From Nostoc sp. MG11 (GTDB taxonomy: Bacteria; Cyanobacteriota; Cyanobacteriia; Cyanobacteriales; Nostocaceae), in the NCBI RefSeq assembly GCF_014904695.1, contig NZ_JACXXN010000025.1, forward strand, positions 1 to 64,000: a stretch of DNA of 64,000 nt. Reading direction: 5' to 3'. The notes beneath the pieces were generated by a model. It saw only the letters and a program-made list of their open reading frames with translations. It was not told the origin of the DNA and searched no databases. Below are positions 7,867 to 17,542 of this stretch, piece after piece. Position 1 is the stretch's first letter; each line of letters begins with the position of its first letter. A program made the translations under genes and the position numbers.

Positions 7867-8916
7867 ATGGCAACGAAAGTGCAGAGCTTCATGACTAGCC
7901 AACCCATTGAGGTAGATTTTCCAGTTACTTCCCTAAACGACACGGCTATAGTGCAGGTGCCCGCACGGTTAAGCGTGCTAGAGGCTGTAGGCTTTAAGCA
8001 AACCTGCCAAGGCTTAACCCAGTCCACTTCCCATCCCAAGCAAATCATCATTGACTTTCACCAAACTACTTTTATGGATAGTAGTGGTTTAGGTGCCTTG
8101 GTAAGTAATTTTAAATACGCCCAGGAGAAAGGTATGACGTTAATACTGAGGAATGTCACTCCTCAAGTAATGTCAGTCCTAAAACTCACAGGATTGGATC
8201 AGGTTTTTTCCATTGAGTCTATCAGCGACGTATCGCTAATAGAACAGCAAAGTGGCGTAGAATTGCCTAGAAAAGCTTCGCGTCAAGTGGAACAATTACC
8301 TACTACTCATCCTTCTGTGGGATCTTGGATGAAACGGTTCATAGACATTATTGGCTCACTGGTAGGTTTAATTATTACAGGAGTGTTGTTGATTCCGATT
8401 GCGATCGCTATTCAAATCGATGATCCTGGTCCCCTTTTCTTTAGTCAAATCCGCTGTGGTTGGATGGGAAAGCGTTTTGAGATTTGGAAATTCCGCTCCA
8501 TGTGTGTGGATGCGGAAGCGAAGAAATCCCAAGTTAAAAACCAAGCGCAAGGAGCCTTTTTCAAGAACGAAAACGATCCCAGAATTACGCAGGTAGGGCG
8601 CTTTTTACGGCGAACTAGTCTGGATGAACTGCCCCAATTTTGGAACGTTCTGAAAGGAGAAATGAGTTTAGTAGGTACTAGACCACCCACACCTGACGAA
8701 GTGGAACGCTATGAAGTACCGGAGTGGCAACGCTTAGATGTTAAACCCGGTATGACTGGCGAATGGCAAGTGAATGGTCGATCTACAGTACGTAGTTTTG
8801 AGGATGTAATTCGCCTGGATTTGCAGTATCAACAAAATTGGAGTTTAGTGTACGATTTAAAACTGATTTTCAAAACCGTAGCTATCTTGTTTCACAAAAA
8901 TAGCGGCGCTGTTTAA
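7867..8916 (+). CDS. STAS-domain / polyprenyl-phosphate sugar transferase fusion
   Basis: 349 residues in two parts. Residues about 15-130 form a STAS (anti-sigma antagonist-like) domain with the conserved phosphorylation-site motif DSSGLG at 71-76. Residues about 155-349 form a bacterial sugar transferase (WcaJ/HepC type): a membrane segment at about 162-184, then DDPGPLFFSQIRCG, KFRSM, RRTSLDELPQFWNV, SLVGTRPP and PGMTGEWQVNGRS. Such enzymes load the first sugar phosphate onto undecaprenyl phosphate for exopolysaccharide synthesis. The STAS part suggests control by a kinase/phosphatase switch. The next gene downstream on the same strand is a glycosyltransferase. Confidence 0.85.
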   Translation: MATKVQSFMTSQPIEVDFPVTSLNDTAIVQVPARLSVLEAVGFKQTCQGLTQSTSHPKQIIIDFHQTTFMDSSGLGALVSNFKYAQEKGMTLILRNVTPQVMSVLKLTGLDQVFSIESISDVSLIEQQSGVELPRKASRQVEQLPTTHPSVGSWMKRFIDIIGSLVGLIITGVLLIPIAIAIQIDDPGPLFFSQIRCGWMGKRFEIWKFRSMCVDAEAKKSQVKNQAQGAFFKNENDPRITQVGRFLRRTSLDELPQFWNVLKGEMSLVGTRPPTPDEVERYEVPEWQRLDVKPGMTGEWQVNGRSTVRSFEDVIRLDLQYQQNWSLVYDLKLIFKTVAILFHKNSGAV

Positions 8917-9434
8917 CCTATTAACCTTATTTGCAATTTGTTGGTAACTCATACACCCACAATAATTGTTGGGTACGCCCAAGCCCCTTTTGGGCTTGGG
9001 TAAATACAAAATTTGACTACAGCAATATTCTAAAGATATCTTTTTTAATTTCTGCTTATTCAAAAATTTATCAAGAAAAAACTTACTAAATTTCTAGATT
9101 TTTTAAATTCCATTAAAGGTGTTTGACTCTACTTTATCAACTTTTAATTAAGCTCTATTAATTAACGTTGAAAGTTTCTTTAACTAACAGGCACAGGGTT
9201 TACACTTAAGACTACATCATAAATTAATACTTAAAACATTACTTAAATAGTAAAAAAAATATCATAGATACCTTAGTACGCAATATCAAATTTTACTCAA
9301 TCTTTAATTAAAATCCCTGACATTAAAAGAGTCTGAAGACACAATTAAACATAGGCGCTTTTGAGCACCAAACGATATTTAAGACAAATACTGTCATTAA
9401 ATAAAAAAACCGGGGTACTTCTGACTTATTATTT
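8917..9434. other. 518-bp spacer before the WcaI-type gene
   Basis: Apart from the hairpin at 8978-9000 this is very AT-rich DNA without a convincing ORF or RNA. It probably contains the promoter of the downstream glycosyltransferase gene. Confidence 0.5.
8978..9000. terminator. Hairpin after the sugar transferase gene
   Basis: CCCAAGCCC (8978-8986) and GGGCTTGGG (8992-9000) form a perfect 9-bp stem with a 5-base loop, 62 bases after the stop. No long T-run follows. It probably ends the transcript, although similar hairpins are also dispersed repeats in cyanobacteria. Confidence 0.5.
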
Positions 9435-10706
9435 ATGCGGATTTTGATTTACTCCTACAACTACTATCCAGAACCTATTGGTATTGCCCCGCTGATGACT
9501 GAATTAGCAGAGGGACTAGTTAGGCGTGGACACCATGTGCGCGTAGTCACTGCTATGCCCAATTACCCTGAGCGTCAAATTTACCAAGGCTATCGAGGCA
9601 AATGGTATCTCACAGAATATAAAAATGGTGTTCAAATCCAACGCAGTTATGTTTGGATTCGCCCGCAGCCCAACTTGCTAGACAGGGTATTGCTAGATGC
9701 TAGTTTCGTTGTTAGCAGTTTTGTGCCCGCCCTCATCGGCTGGCGTCCAGATGTTATCCTCTCGACTTCACCATCCCTGCCTGTTTGTGTACCAGCTGCT
9801 CTTTTAGGATGGTTACGTGCCTGTCCTGTAGTTTTAAATTTACAAGATATATTACCGGAAGCAGCTGTACATGTCGGTTTACTGAAAAATAAATTGCTCA
9901 TCAAATTGTTTACGATATTAGAAAAATTTGCTTATCATACCGCTAGCAAAATTAGCGTCATCGCTGATGGGTTTGTGGATAATTTGCAGTCTAAAGGCGT
10001 CGAAGCTAACAAAATTGTGCAAATTCCCAACTGGGTTGATGTAAATTTCATCCGCCCCTTGCCCAAAGAAAATAACCCTTTCCGTGCAGCACACAATCTG
10101 AATGGCAAATTTGTAGTGCTATATTCTGGTAATATTGCTCTAACTCAAGGCTTAGAAAGTGTCATCAAAGCGGCTTCTGTGTTGCGCCATATCTCAGATA
10201 TTGCATTTGTAATCGTTGGAGAGGCAAAAGGTTTACAGCGATTGCAACAGGAATGTCTAGACTGCGGGGCAGATAATGTTTTGCTACTGCCGTTTCAACC
10301 CCGCAAATATTTACCACAGATGTTAGCAGCTGCGGATGTCGGTTTGGTAGTGCAAAAGAAAAATGTTGTATCCTTCAACATGCCATCGAAAATTCAAGTG
10401 CTATTAGCGAGTGGTCGAGCATTGGTTGCGTCTGTGCCCGACAATGGTACAGCAGCTAGAGCTATCAGGCAAAGTGGCGGCGGAGTTATTGTTCCTCCAG
10501 AAGATCCCCAAGCTTTAGCAATGGCAGTTTTAGACTTGTACCAAAACCCAGAAAAAGTCAAAAATCTAGGTTATAAAAGTCGTCAATATGCCGTTGAGCA
10601 TTATGCTTTTGAGCAAGCATTAAATCAATATGAGACATTGTGTTACTCACTGATAGCAGATAGCAGAGTAATTAAGTCCACAATAGTAACGAAACAGGAA
10701 GTTTAA
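9435..10706 (+). CDS. WcaI-family glycosyltransferase (GT4)
   Basis: 423 residues. The N-terminal domain begins MRILIYSYNYYPEPIGIAP and continues with HHVRVVTAMPNYPERQIYQGY, the hallmark of WcaI-type glycosyltransferases that act in exopolysaccharide repeat-unit assembly. The C-terminal Rossmann domain has VVLYSGNIALTQGLESVI and ends with NMPSKIQVLLASGRALVASV, the nucleotide-sugar binding half of the GT-B fold. It probably acts at the cytoplasmic membrane after the STAS-sugar transferase encoded just upstream. The sugar and acceptor cannot be read from sequence. Confidence 0.8.
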   Translation: MRILIYSYNYYPEPIGIAPLMTELAEGLVRRGHHVRVVTAMPNYPERQIYQGYRGKWYLTEYKNGVQIQRSYVWIRPQPNLLDRVLLDASFVVSSFVPALIGWRPDVILSTSPSLPVCVPAALLGWLRACPVVLNLQDILPEAAVHVGLLKNKLLIKLFTILEKFAYHTASKISVIADGFVDNLQSKGVEANKIVQIPNWVDVNFIRPLPKENNPFRAAHNLNGKFVVLYSGNIALTQGLESVIKAASVLRHISDIAFVIVGEAKGLQRLQQECLDCGADNVLLLPFQPRKYLPQMLAAADVGLVVQKKNVVSFNMPSKIQVLLASGRALVASVPDNGTAARAIRQSGGGVIVPPEDPQALAMAVLDLYQNPEKVKNLGYKSRQYAVEHYAFEQALNQYETLCYSLIADSRVIKSTIVTKQEV

Positions 10707-11399
10707 TCTACCTGGTTGAGTTAGGTTGCTTATCAGTGTCCTCTTGGATTCACAGTCTGAAAAGTCGCAAATTCTACCAAAAATCCCACGGCTTTACTTC
10801 CTTGAGGCTGTGGGAAAACTATTTGTTTTGCCCGTACACTAGGGGCGCTCTGGTGTCCTAGCCTACTCTAAGCAGACGATGGCTAAACCCCTCAAATGGA
10901 TTTATCAAGGATGCTCTGTGGCGGTATTAGTTAGGTGATGTAGGATACAAAGATGTGTATTTGGTTTGGAATCTAAAGTAAAAAATATAACAATTTAACC
11001 ACTGACTTAGAACTTCCATACCAATCAGACTTTAAGCAGACCACGTTATGAGTCTGCTGTGTTATGTCGTGATTTTTAGCAAATGACCTAAAACCTGGCT
11101 GCGGCGATACCTGCGAATTACAAGCTTTAGATATTAAAATGTTTGATTAGTCTGCAACATCCCAAAAATTGTTACTGGAAAGCCCTTTGTGGTTGATCTT
11201 TGCATAATATTTACTTGCAATTGGTGCTTGCTTGTGTCGAAACCTCAACAACTAATTCAATTAGATAACTAGCCCCATAGACACCTGTTTTTTTGTTAGT
11301 ATTCAAAAAAACCTATTTACACAGTTGCAGTTCAATTGTTTGTTGTTTGTAAGTAGTTGTCAAGAATTGTTACAAAAGGAAGAAAGCACCTGAGGTTTA
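10707..11399. other. 693-bp spacer upstream of rsfS
   Basis: Holds the hairpin at 10784-10815 and a GC-richer stretch at about 10830-10910 with a short TAGG/CCTA stem. The rest is AT-rich and without a supportable ORF. The rsfS promoter must lie in the last part. Confidence 0.45.
10784..10815. repeat. Hairpin, possible IS200/IS605-type end remnant
   Basis: TCCCACGGCTT (10784-10794) pairs with GAGGCTGTGGGA-type sequence (10805-10815) with two G-U pairs and a 10-base loop. Sequences of this kind occur at ends of IS200/IS605 elements and as stand-alone relics in cyanobacteria. No transposase ORF is present. It could equally be the terminator of the gene ending at 10706. Confidence 0.35.
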
Positions 11400-11858
11400 A
11401 TGTCTGATTATTTCCAAGGAGATTTCCAATTACAGTCTGTCTCAGTGATGAATAATGCGGTGCGAAGTACCTCTGAAACCGAAGATTCGAGTGGAAAATT
11501 AGCTGCAACCATCGCTGAAGCTGCATCAGATCGCAAAGCGGGTGATATCTTATTGCTCAGAATGGCAGATGTATCCTACCTGGCAGATTACTTTGTGATG
11601 ATGACTGGCTATTCTAGGGTACAGGTAAGGGCGATCGCCGAAGCAATTGAAGAAAAAGTCGAAAATGAGTGGCAAAGGCGTCCCTTGAGGACAGAAGGAA
11701 AAGCCGATGGGAGTTGGGTTTTACAAGACTATGGCGATGTGATCGTTCACATCATGATGCCCAAGGAGCGGGAGTTTTACAATTTAGAAGCGTTCTGGAT
11801 TCATGCAGAACGGATTTCGCTACCAAAATCCGATGACGGAGGAGGTAAACCAACGTGA
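11400..11858 (+). CDS. rsfS: Ribosome silencing factor RsfS
   Basis: 152 residues with a nonconserved N-terminal stretch of about 30 residues and then the Iojap/RsfS domain: [26 protein letters not shown] and [10 protein letters not shown], then [11 protein letters not shown]. RsfS binds uL14 on the free 50S subunit and blocks joining of the subunits when growth slows. The start at 11400 has GAGG five bases upstream. An internal ATG at 11448 is possible. The stop overlaps the GTG start of the next gene, so the two are translationally coupled. Confidence 0.9.
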   Translation: MSDYFQGDFQLQSVSVMNNAVRSTSETEDSSGKLAATIAEAASDRKAGDILLLRMADVSYLADYFVMMTGYSRVQVRAIAEAIEEKVENEWQRRPLRTEGKADGSWVLQDYGDVIVHIMMPKEREFYNLEAFWIHAERISLPKSDDGGGKPT

Positions 11859-12355
11859 TTAAGTCCTCGGTTTCCAATTGCCCTGTTCCCACAGAACAGC
11901 AGCCTCTAAATGAGTACGAAGAGTTAAAAACTTCCTGGCTGTTTCGTGATAGCACCTTAAATTGGCATAAGTATATTACGAAAATAGTTTGGATTTGGAG
12001 TTTATCGTGGCTGGTAGCAGGACCGGTAGCAGCGGCAAGTTTTCCTCCGCATAAGTATATTACCCATTTTATGCTTTGTGGTGCAGCAGGAGCGAGTGTA
12101 GGAGTCGTGCTAGCACTGGTACGTTTGTACTTAGGCTGGTTCTACGTGCGGGATCGCCTCTATAGTCCCACAGTATTCTATGAAGAGTCAGGTTGGTACG
12201 ACGGTCAAACTTGGACAAAGCCCCTGGAAATCCTTGACCGCGATCGCTTGATTGTTACGTATGGAATCAAACCCATTCTCCGACGGTTACAATTTACTTC
12301 TGCTGGCTTGGCTGGATTGTTTCTTATTGGTACTATAGTTTGGCGTTTGTTGTAA
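11855..12355 (+). CDS. CGLD27-family membrane protein
   Basis: 166 residues. The motif [16 protein letters not shown] near the N-terminus and [21 protein letters not shown] are typical of CGLD27, a family conserved in cyanobacteria, algae and plants. Two or three membrane segments are seen (about 45-65, 75-100, 145-165). Plant and algal members are linked to chloroplast function; the biochemical role is not settled. The GTG start overlaps the rsfS stop (GTGA) and has GGAGG nine bases upstream. Confidence 0.85.
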   Translation: MIKSSVSNCPVPTEQQPLNEYEELKTSWLFRDSTLNWHKYITKIVWIWSLSWLVAGPVAAASFPPHKYITHFMLCGAAGASVGVVLALVRLYLGWFYVRDRLYSPTVFYEESGWYDGQTWTKPLEILDRDRLIVTYGIKPILRRLQFTSAGLAGLFLIGTIVWRLL

Positions 12356-12356
12356 A

Positions 12357-12454
12357 TAGTCATTAGTCAGTGGTCAGTAGTCGTTAGTAAAAAACAAATG
12401 ACATAGACACCTTAGCGGCTTCCCGCAAGGTAGGATAAATGACTAATGACAAAT
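12357..12454. repeat. Heptamer repeats flanking a small GC-rich element
   Basis: Degenerate AGTCATT/AGTCAGT heptamers start right after the CGLD27 stop, and the reverse complement (GACTAATGACAAAT) appears at 12441-12454. In between, CCTTAGCGGCTTCCCGCAAGG (12411-12430 region) is a small dispersed palindrome. Confidence 0.6.
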
Positions 12455-12480
12455 AATAAAATAGTGATAAATTTTAACCC

Positions 12481-13434
12481 ATGACAATGGGAAAACGAAC
12501 TCAAGCCACAGCACTGGAAGTCCGGTTGCTGCGGGAAGGTATTATTGAATCGAGGCATATAGTCCAGGCTGTTGTATGCGACGAACGAGGACGGGTTCTA
12601 ACTGTTGCCGGCAACTCAGAAACAGCTGCGTTTGTCCGTTCAGCGCTCAAACCATTTCAAGCACTCGCCGTCACAGCTACAGGTACACTAGAACGCTACG
12701 ATCTTAATGATCGCGACTTGGCAATTATCACGAGTTCCCACAAAGGAACGATAGAGCAAGTCCGACAGGTGTTTAACATCCTTTGGCGAGCCGATCTTGA
12801 CCCTTCAGTACTCCAATGTCCAATTCCTGAAGGCAAGCGGAGTCCTCTAGAATACAATTGCTCTGGGAAACATGCGGGAATGCTAGCCGTTTGTCAACAA
12901 CGCCATTGGCCTTTAAATAACTACTTGGAACGCAAGCACCCAATACAGCAGTTAATTTTAGGCAAAGTATCAGAGTTACTGCGAATGCCAGCGGAAGAAT
13001 TTATCAGCGCTCATGATGATTGTGGCGCACCAACTTATCTGATGCAACTCGGTCACATGGCGTCTTTATATGCTCTGCTAGCTTCTAGTACCAATTTAGA
13101 TATGGAGCGTATTGTCCGTGCAATGACTCATCACCCAGCTATGGTGGCAGGTGATGGAGAATTTGATACGGAATTGATGCGCTTAACTCCAGGAGAACTA
13201 GTAAGTAAAGCTGGTGCCGAAGGAGTGCAGTGCATTGGTAGACTTGGTGAGGGTATGGGATTGGCGATTAAAGTCATGGATGGGGCAAAAAGGGCAAAAT
13301 ATGCCGTTGCTATCCACTTGCTCCAGCAGATGGGCTGGATTAGTCCTAGTGCGGCAGAAAGCTTGTCAGAAAAGTTTATGACTTTAGGAAAATACAAGCG
13401 TTTAGAAGTTATTGGTGAATTATCGTTTTTGTAG
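12481..13434 (+). CDS. Asparaginase II family protein
   Basis: 317 residues, full length for the asparaginase II (PF06089-type) family, which is not related to the classical bacterial L-asparaginases. Recognisable stretches are VRSALKPFQALAV, SSHKGT, EYNCSGKHAGMLAVC and AHDDCGAPTYLMQL. It presumably hydrolyses L-asparagine to aspartate and ammonia in the cytoplasm. It follows rsfS and the CGLD27 gene on the same strand, with a repeat-containing 125-bp gap. A second ATG six bases downstream is also possible, and no Shine-Dalgarno sequence is evident. Confidence 0.85.
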   Translation: MTMGKRTQATALEVRLLREGIIESRHIVQAVVCDERGRVLTVAGNSETAAFVRSALKPFQALAVTATGTLERYDLNDRDLAIITSSHKGTIEQVRQVFNILWRADLDPSVLQCPIPEGKRSPLEYNCSGKHAGMLAVCQQRHWPLNNYLERKHPIQQLILGKVSELLRMPAEEFISAHDDCGAPTYLMQLGHMASLYALLASSTNLDMERIVRAMTHHPAMVAGDGEFDTELMRLTPGELVSKAGAEGVQCIGRLGEGMGLAIKVMDGAKRAKYAVAIHLLQQMGWISPSAAESLSEKFMTLGKYKRLEVIGELSFL

Positions 13435-13481
13435 TTGCCAAACTTTTGACTTTGGGTTAAACTAGAAAAGTAAACAAACGA

Positions 13482-13558
<77 letters not shown>

Positions 13559-13573
13559 AATAAAAGATCAAAC

Positions 13574-13606
13574 AAATCCCTCCAACCTTTACAGATTGGA
13601 GGATTT
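13574..13606 (+). terminator. Terminator of the tRNA gene
   Basis: AAATCCCTCCAA (13574-13585) and TTGGAGGATTT (13596-13606) form an 11-bp stem with one bulged C, followed by TGTTTTATTTT. This is a good intrinsic terminator 16 bases past the tRNA CCA end. Confidence 0.75.
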
Positions 13607-13660
13607 TGTTTTATTTTGATCTATTCTGAAGTAGGAACCTTCCAAAAAGCGCGGAGAAAC

Positions 13661-15118
13661 ATGGTTGTGAAGTTGCAGCGACCAATTTTAGTAGGAGGAC
13701 TGGGACTGTCCTTTTTCCTGTGGATGCTAGAAAATTGGCATCATTCAATAGTGCAGCTGGGTGAATTTAGTTTATTAGGCACCTTAGCTGTTGGCGGTGG
13801 TTTGTGGTTATTACAGCAAAATCGCCCGAAAGGCAGTTTAGAACAGCTAAATGGTATGCTTGTGGATCGGTCAACCGTGGAAAGTGCGATCGCTAAAGCT
13901 GAAGCTGTAATTAACCAACTGGCAAAGGAAGCAGAAAAACATACAGCCTTAGAGACACTGCGAGAACAAGTTGCCCAATTGCTGTTGGAGTTAGACAGGC
14001 AAGAAATTAAACTGGCTGTTACTGGCGGGAAATCCGTGGGTAAGAGCACTTTAATTCAGGTGCTATCTAACTGGCAAGAAAATCAGCCAAGAGTCAAATT
14101 CCAAGAGACAGCATCTTTGTTTACAGAAGTGGGTGACAAGTCGGATGCAGATGTTCTGGCAGAAGTGGCAAAATCAGATTTTGTTCTGTTTTTGACAAAC
14201 GGTGATTTGACAGACTCAGAATTTCAAAGTCTCCAGCAGATAAAGGCAGCAAATCAGCCCACAATCTTAGTTTTTAACAAACAAGACCAGTATTTAGTAG
14301 ATGAACGCGCCAGCATCTTGCTGTCATTAAAACAGCGGATACAAGAAAATGTCGTTGCAACTGCGGCCTCTCCCATTCCCATGAAAGTACGGAAGCATGA
14401 GGTTGATGGTTCTGTGCAAGAGTGGCTGGAGCAACCAGCGCCAGATATCCAGCAGTTGACACAGCAATTAGGCGAAGTTTTAGCACAGCAAGGACAACGC
14501 CTAGTGTGGGTAACTACCATGAGAAAAGCCAGATTGCTAAAAGCTGAGGCGAAAAACTGGCTGAATGGAACCAGACGCGATCGCGCCACCCCAGTTATAG
14601 AACAATATCAGTGGATAGCTGCTGCTGCTGCCTTTGCTAACCCAGTCCCAGCACTTGACATCTTGGCAACTGCGGCAATTAATGCCCAAATGGTAATGGA
14701 TTTAGGCAATATATATCAGCAGAAATTTTCCCTAGAACAGGCGCAAGCTGTAGCTGGAACAATGGGAAGTTTAATGCTGAAACTCGGTTTAGTGGAACTT
14801 TCTACAAAGGCTGTTGGTACTGTCCTTAAAAGTAACGCTGTCACCTTTGTTGCTGGTGGCGTAGTGCAGGGAGTAAGTGCCGCTTATCTAACCAGAGTAG
14901 CAGGCTTAAGTTTAATCGAGTATTTTCAACAACAGGAAGTAGCTATAGATTCGGGAAATGCTTTGAATTTGGACAAGTTGCGGCAAACTTTGCAAAAAGT
15001 ATTTCAGCAAAATCAGCAGATGGCTTTTTTACAAGGGTTTGTTAAGCAAGGCGTAAAGCGTTTGTTACCGGAAGCACAGCAGGTTGAACTCGTTAGTGCT
15101 GAGAAAACGGTTGGATAA
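13661..15118 (+). CDS. GTPase-domain DUF697 membrane protein
   Basis: 485 residues from ATG 13661, which has GGAG six bases upstream; a longer reading frame begins inside the tRNA and is not used. Two hydrophobic segments lie at about 8-20 and 35-52, then a coiled-coil region, then an Era-like GTPase domain with P-loop GGKSVGKST (122-130) and NKQD (206-209). The C-terminal part has the DUF697 pattern (FANPVPALDILATAAINAQMV). Relatives are membrane-linked GTPases of unknown job in cyanobacteria and plastids. Confidence 0.8.
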   Translation: MVVKLQRPILVGGLGLSFFLWMLENWHHSIVQLGEFSLLGTLAVGGGLWLLQQNRPKGSLEQLNGMLVDRSTVESAIAKAEAVINQLAKEAEKHTALETLREQVAQLLLELDRQEIKLAVTGGKSVGKSTLIQVLSNWQENQPRVKFQETASLFTEVGDKSDADVLAEVAKSDFVLFLTNGDLTDSEFQSLQQIKAANQPTILVFNKQDQYLVDERASILLSLKQRIQENVVATAASPIPMKVRKHEVDGSVQEWLEQPAPDIQQLTQQLGEVLAQQGQRLVWVTTMRKARLLKAEAKNWLNGTRRDRATPVIEQYQWIAAAAAFANPVPALDILATAAINAQMVMDLGNIYQQKFSLEQAQAVAGTMGSLMLKLGLVELSTKAVGTVLKSNAVTFVAGGVVQGVSAAYLTRVAGLSLIEYFQQQEVAIDSGNALNLDKLRQTLQKVFQQNQQMAFLQGFVKQGVKRLLPEAQQVELVSAEKTVG

Positions 15119-15126
15119 TCTCGCGC

Positions 15127-15156
15127 AAAGGCGCTAAGTTTTTCTTAGCGCCTTTT
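15127..15156 (+). terminator. Intrinsic terminator after the DUF697 gene
   Basis: AAAGGCGCTAAG (15127-15138) pairs perfectly with CTTAGCGCCTTT (15144-15155), with a 5-base loop, and the stem ends in a T-run. It begins eight bases after the stop. Confidence 0.85.
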
Positions 15157-15187
15157 GTGTGTGAAGTTGGAAATCAGTTTGGAAGTA

Positions 15188-16384
15188 ATGACTAGTGTTC
15201 GCCCTTGTATATTCTCCTTTTTTGCTGGCTCAGGTTTTTTAGATTTAGGTTTTGAAACCTGCGGTTTTAAAATTGTTTATGTCAATGAAATTTTTTCCCC
15301 ATTCATGGCAGTGTACCGCTATTCACGGGAGGTTCTCAACCTAACATTGCCAGAATACGGATACCATGACGGAGAAGCAGGAGACGTAACCAAACTTATT
15401 GAAGGTCTACAAGCACAACGTCTCTGGGAATTAGTACAAGACTGCCGTAAGTCTAATAATATTGTGGGCTTTATTGGTGGCCCTCCCTGTCCTGATTTTT
15501 CTATTGGTGGAAAAAACAGAGGACGTTTAGGAGATAATGGCAAACTTTCTGCTTCCTATATTGAATTAATTTGCCGGAATCTTCCAGATTTCTTTTTATT
15601 TGAGAATGTTAAAGGTTTATGGAGGACAAAAAAACATCGTCTGTTTTTTGAATCGTTAAACCAACAGTTACAGCAAGCAGGCTATATATTAACAGAGCGA
15701 TTAATTAATGCTATTGAATTTGGTGTACCCCAGGATAGAGACAGAATTATTCTTGTTGGCTTCCACAATGATTTTATCAAGAACATAGGAATAGAAATTG
15801 ATAGTGACCAATTTCTACGTGAAGGAGCTTTCCCCTGGGAAAATAATATTTTATATCCTCAAGAAAAAGTTTTTGCTTATCCTTGGCATAGATGCGAACC
15901 TTTTAAAGAAAATTCCATAGTGCCTTGTCCTGATAACATACCTCTAGAACTAACTGTTGAATATTGGTTTAGAAAAAATGATGTGACAAAACATCCTAAT
16001 GCTAAACATTATTTTCAACCAAGGGCAGGTATCACGAAATTTGCTGCTGTTGATGAAGGAGATGATTCTAAAAAATCTTTTAAACGTCTTCACAGATGGC
16101 GTTACTCTCCGACAGCTTGCTATGGAAATAATGAAGTACATTTGCATCCCTACAAAATCCGCCGAATTTCTGTAGCGGAAGCTTTAGCCATACAATCTTT
16201 ACCTGCAAATTTTGTGCTTCCAGAAAATATGTCACTAACAAATATGTTTAAAACTATTGGTAATGGCGTGCCATACTTGGCATCAAGAGCGTTAGCTAAA
16301 ACTGTTTTTGACTTTTTAGTAACTAAAGAATGGCATTTTGAAGAGGAAATCAAGCAATTGGAGCTACCACTCACTTTTAGTTAA
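15188..16384 (+). CDS. DNA cytosine-5 methyltransferase (type II)
   Basis: 398 residues from ATG 15188; an in-frame TTG further upstream lies in the terminator hairpin and is not credible. C5 methyltransferase motifs appear in order: motif I FFAGSGFLDLGFE (11-23), motif IV GGPPC with catalytic Cys101, motif VI ENVKG, motif VIII QDRDRIILVG and motif X IGNGVPYLASRALA. Residues about 210-330 form the target-recognition region. It faces a broken gene for a probable endonuclease, 17 bp away tail to tail. The target sequence cannot be deduced here. Confidence 0.9.
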   Translation: MTSVRPCIFSFFAGSGFLDLGFETCGFKIVYVNEIFSPFMAVYRYSREVLNLTLPEYGYHDGEAGDVTKLIEGLQAQRLWELVQDCRKSNNIVGFIGGPPCPDFSIGGKNRGRLGDNGKLSASYIELICRNLPDFFLFENVKGLWRTKKHRLFFESLNQQLQQAGYILTERLINAIEFGVPQDRDRIILVGFHNDFIKNIGIEIDSDQFLREGAFPWENNILYPQEKVFAYPWHRCEPFKENSIVPCPDNIPLELTVEYWFRKNDVTKHPNAKHYFQPRAGITKFAAVDEGDDSKKSFKRLHRWRYSPTACYGNNEVHLHPYKIRRISVAEALAIQSLPANFVLPENMSLTNMFKTIGNGVPYLASRALAKTVFDFLVTKEWHFEEEIKQLELPLTFS

Positions 16385-16401
16385 ATTGTTGTAGAACTTA
16401 A

Positions 16402-17276
16402 CTAATGTTGAATAGCTGCTGCAACTAACGGCACTAAATCTGCTTTTCTTGTGTATGGATATGTACCATCTACCAGCTTAAAATTTTGTTCCAGTGCCAC
16501 ACCATGAGGGGCAACTGCTGTACTAAATATAGTTCTATCAGCAGGCGTTAACTCACTGACAACCATGTAATATTTCCAACTTTGCTGTAATACATAACCA
16601 ATTGCTTTAATCATAGCTGCTTCAAACAAAGGCTGATAACGACGATCTGGACGATTTGAAGTTTTGAGGGAAACTGCTGCTTTGACTTCTTCTATATGTA
16701 ATTTTCCTTTTAAAAAATTATACAGTACTAAACTTTCTGGATCTCTTGTTTGTTGCTGTAAAAGTGACTTAATGATGTTTGAATATACATGATTTTCAAT
16801 AATAACAATAATATAGTTTGGGCTAGGCATAAAAATTTTGTCTTTAACAGGTTGTATTTTCGCTAAAGCATTATTTACATTAGCAAAATTATCCTTGGTG
16901 AATAAGTTTAAAAAATTTGAATATGCTTCATCTACTCCTTCTATTTGTAACCTTGAATTTGGCATAGAAAAAGCCGCAATACATACCCCAGTTTCTTGAT
17001 TAATCTCAAAGATAATTTCAGACAATAAACTAGTTGCTATTAACTCGTTCCATCCTCCTATCGCTTTATTGAGAGCGCCAACTTGGGGATTTTGTGAGTA
17101 CTTTTCTCTAAAAGCTTTAATTGTTTCGTTTTCATCCAGTCTAAAATTTCACTAACCGATAAGTTTTGAGCTAGTTTAATCACTATCTCAGAAGATAAAT
17201 TTCTGTATATACTTCTGCTATTGATACGGAATTTACCATTTGATATTTCTGTAAACCATGTCCTATCACTAGGCAT
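16402..17276 (-). pseudogene. Probable type II restriction endonuclease, frameshifted
   Basis: Two minus-strand frames belong to one protein. The N-terminal part (17276 to about 17150, MPSDRTWFTEISNGKFRINS) runs out of frame at about 17130-17150. The frame one base over then reads RLDENETIKAFREKYSQNP, VGALNKAIGGWNELIATSLL and on without a break to 16402. Joined length is about 290 residues. Its place tail to tail with a C5 methyltransferase suggests the cognate endonuclease, possibly NgoBV/NlaIV-like, but I see no definite catalytic motif. A single-base indel explains the break; a sequencing error is the alternative. Confidence 0.6.
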
Positions 17277-17542
17277 TTTCTTATTTTTTCAGATAAGGTG
17301 CAGGGAGATTTTATAACAGGTAAAGATTATTACCAAGGATATTTCTCCTTCCTAACCTTACTGCTGCCTAATGTCAACTTAAATACCTACACTTATTTAG
17401 AGACATCTGCAAAGCCGATATACGAGATCAAGTCAGCAGACTGTTTTCAGGATAAACTCGTAATAAATGTGGTTTAATATATATATATAAGAAATGTTTT
17501 AATTTTTTATAAATTAATAATCAATCACTGGCAGAAGACACG

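Noticed and set aside
15155-15187. Upstream TTG start for the methyltransferase
   Set aside because: It lies in the T-run of the preceding terminator; ATG 15188 begins right before motif I.
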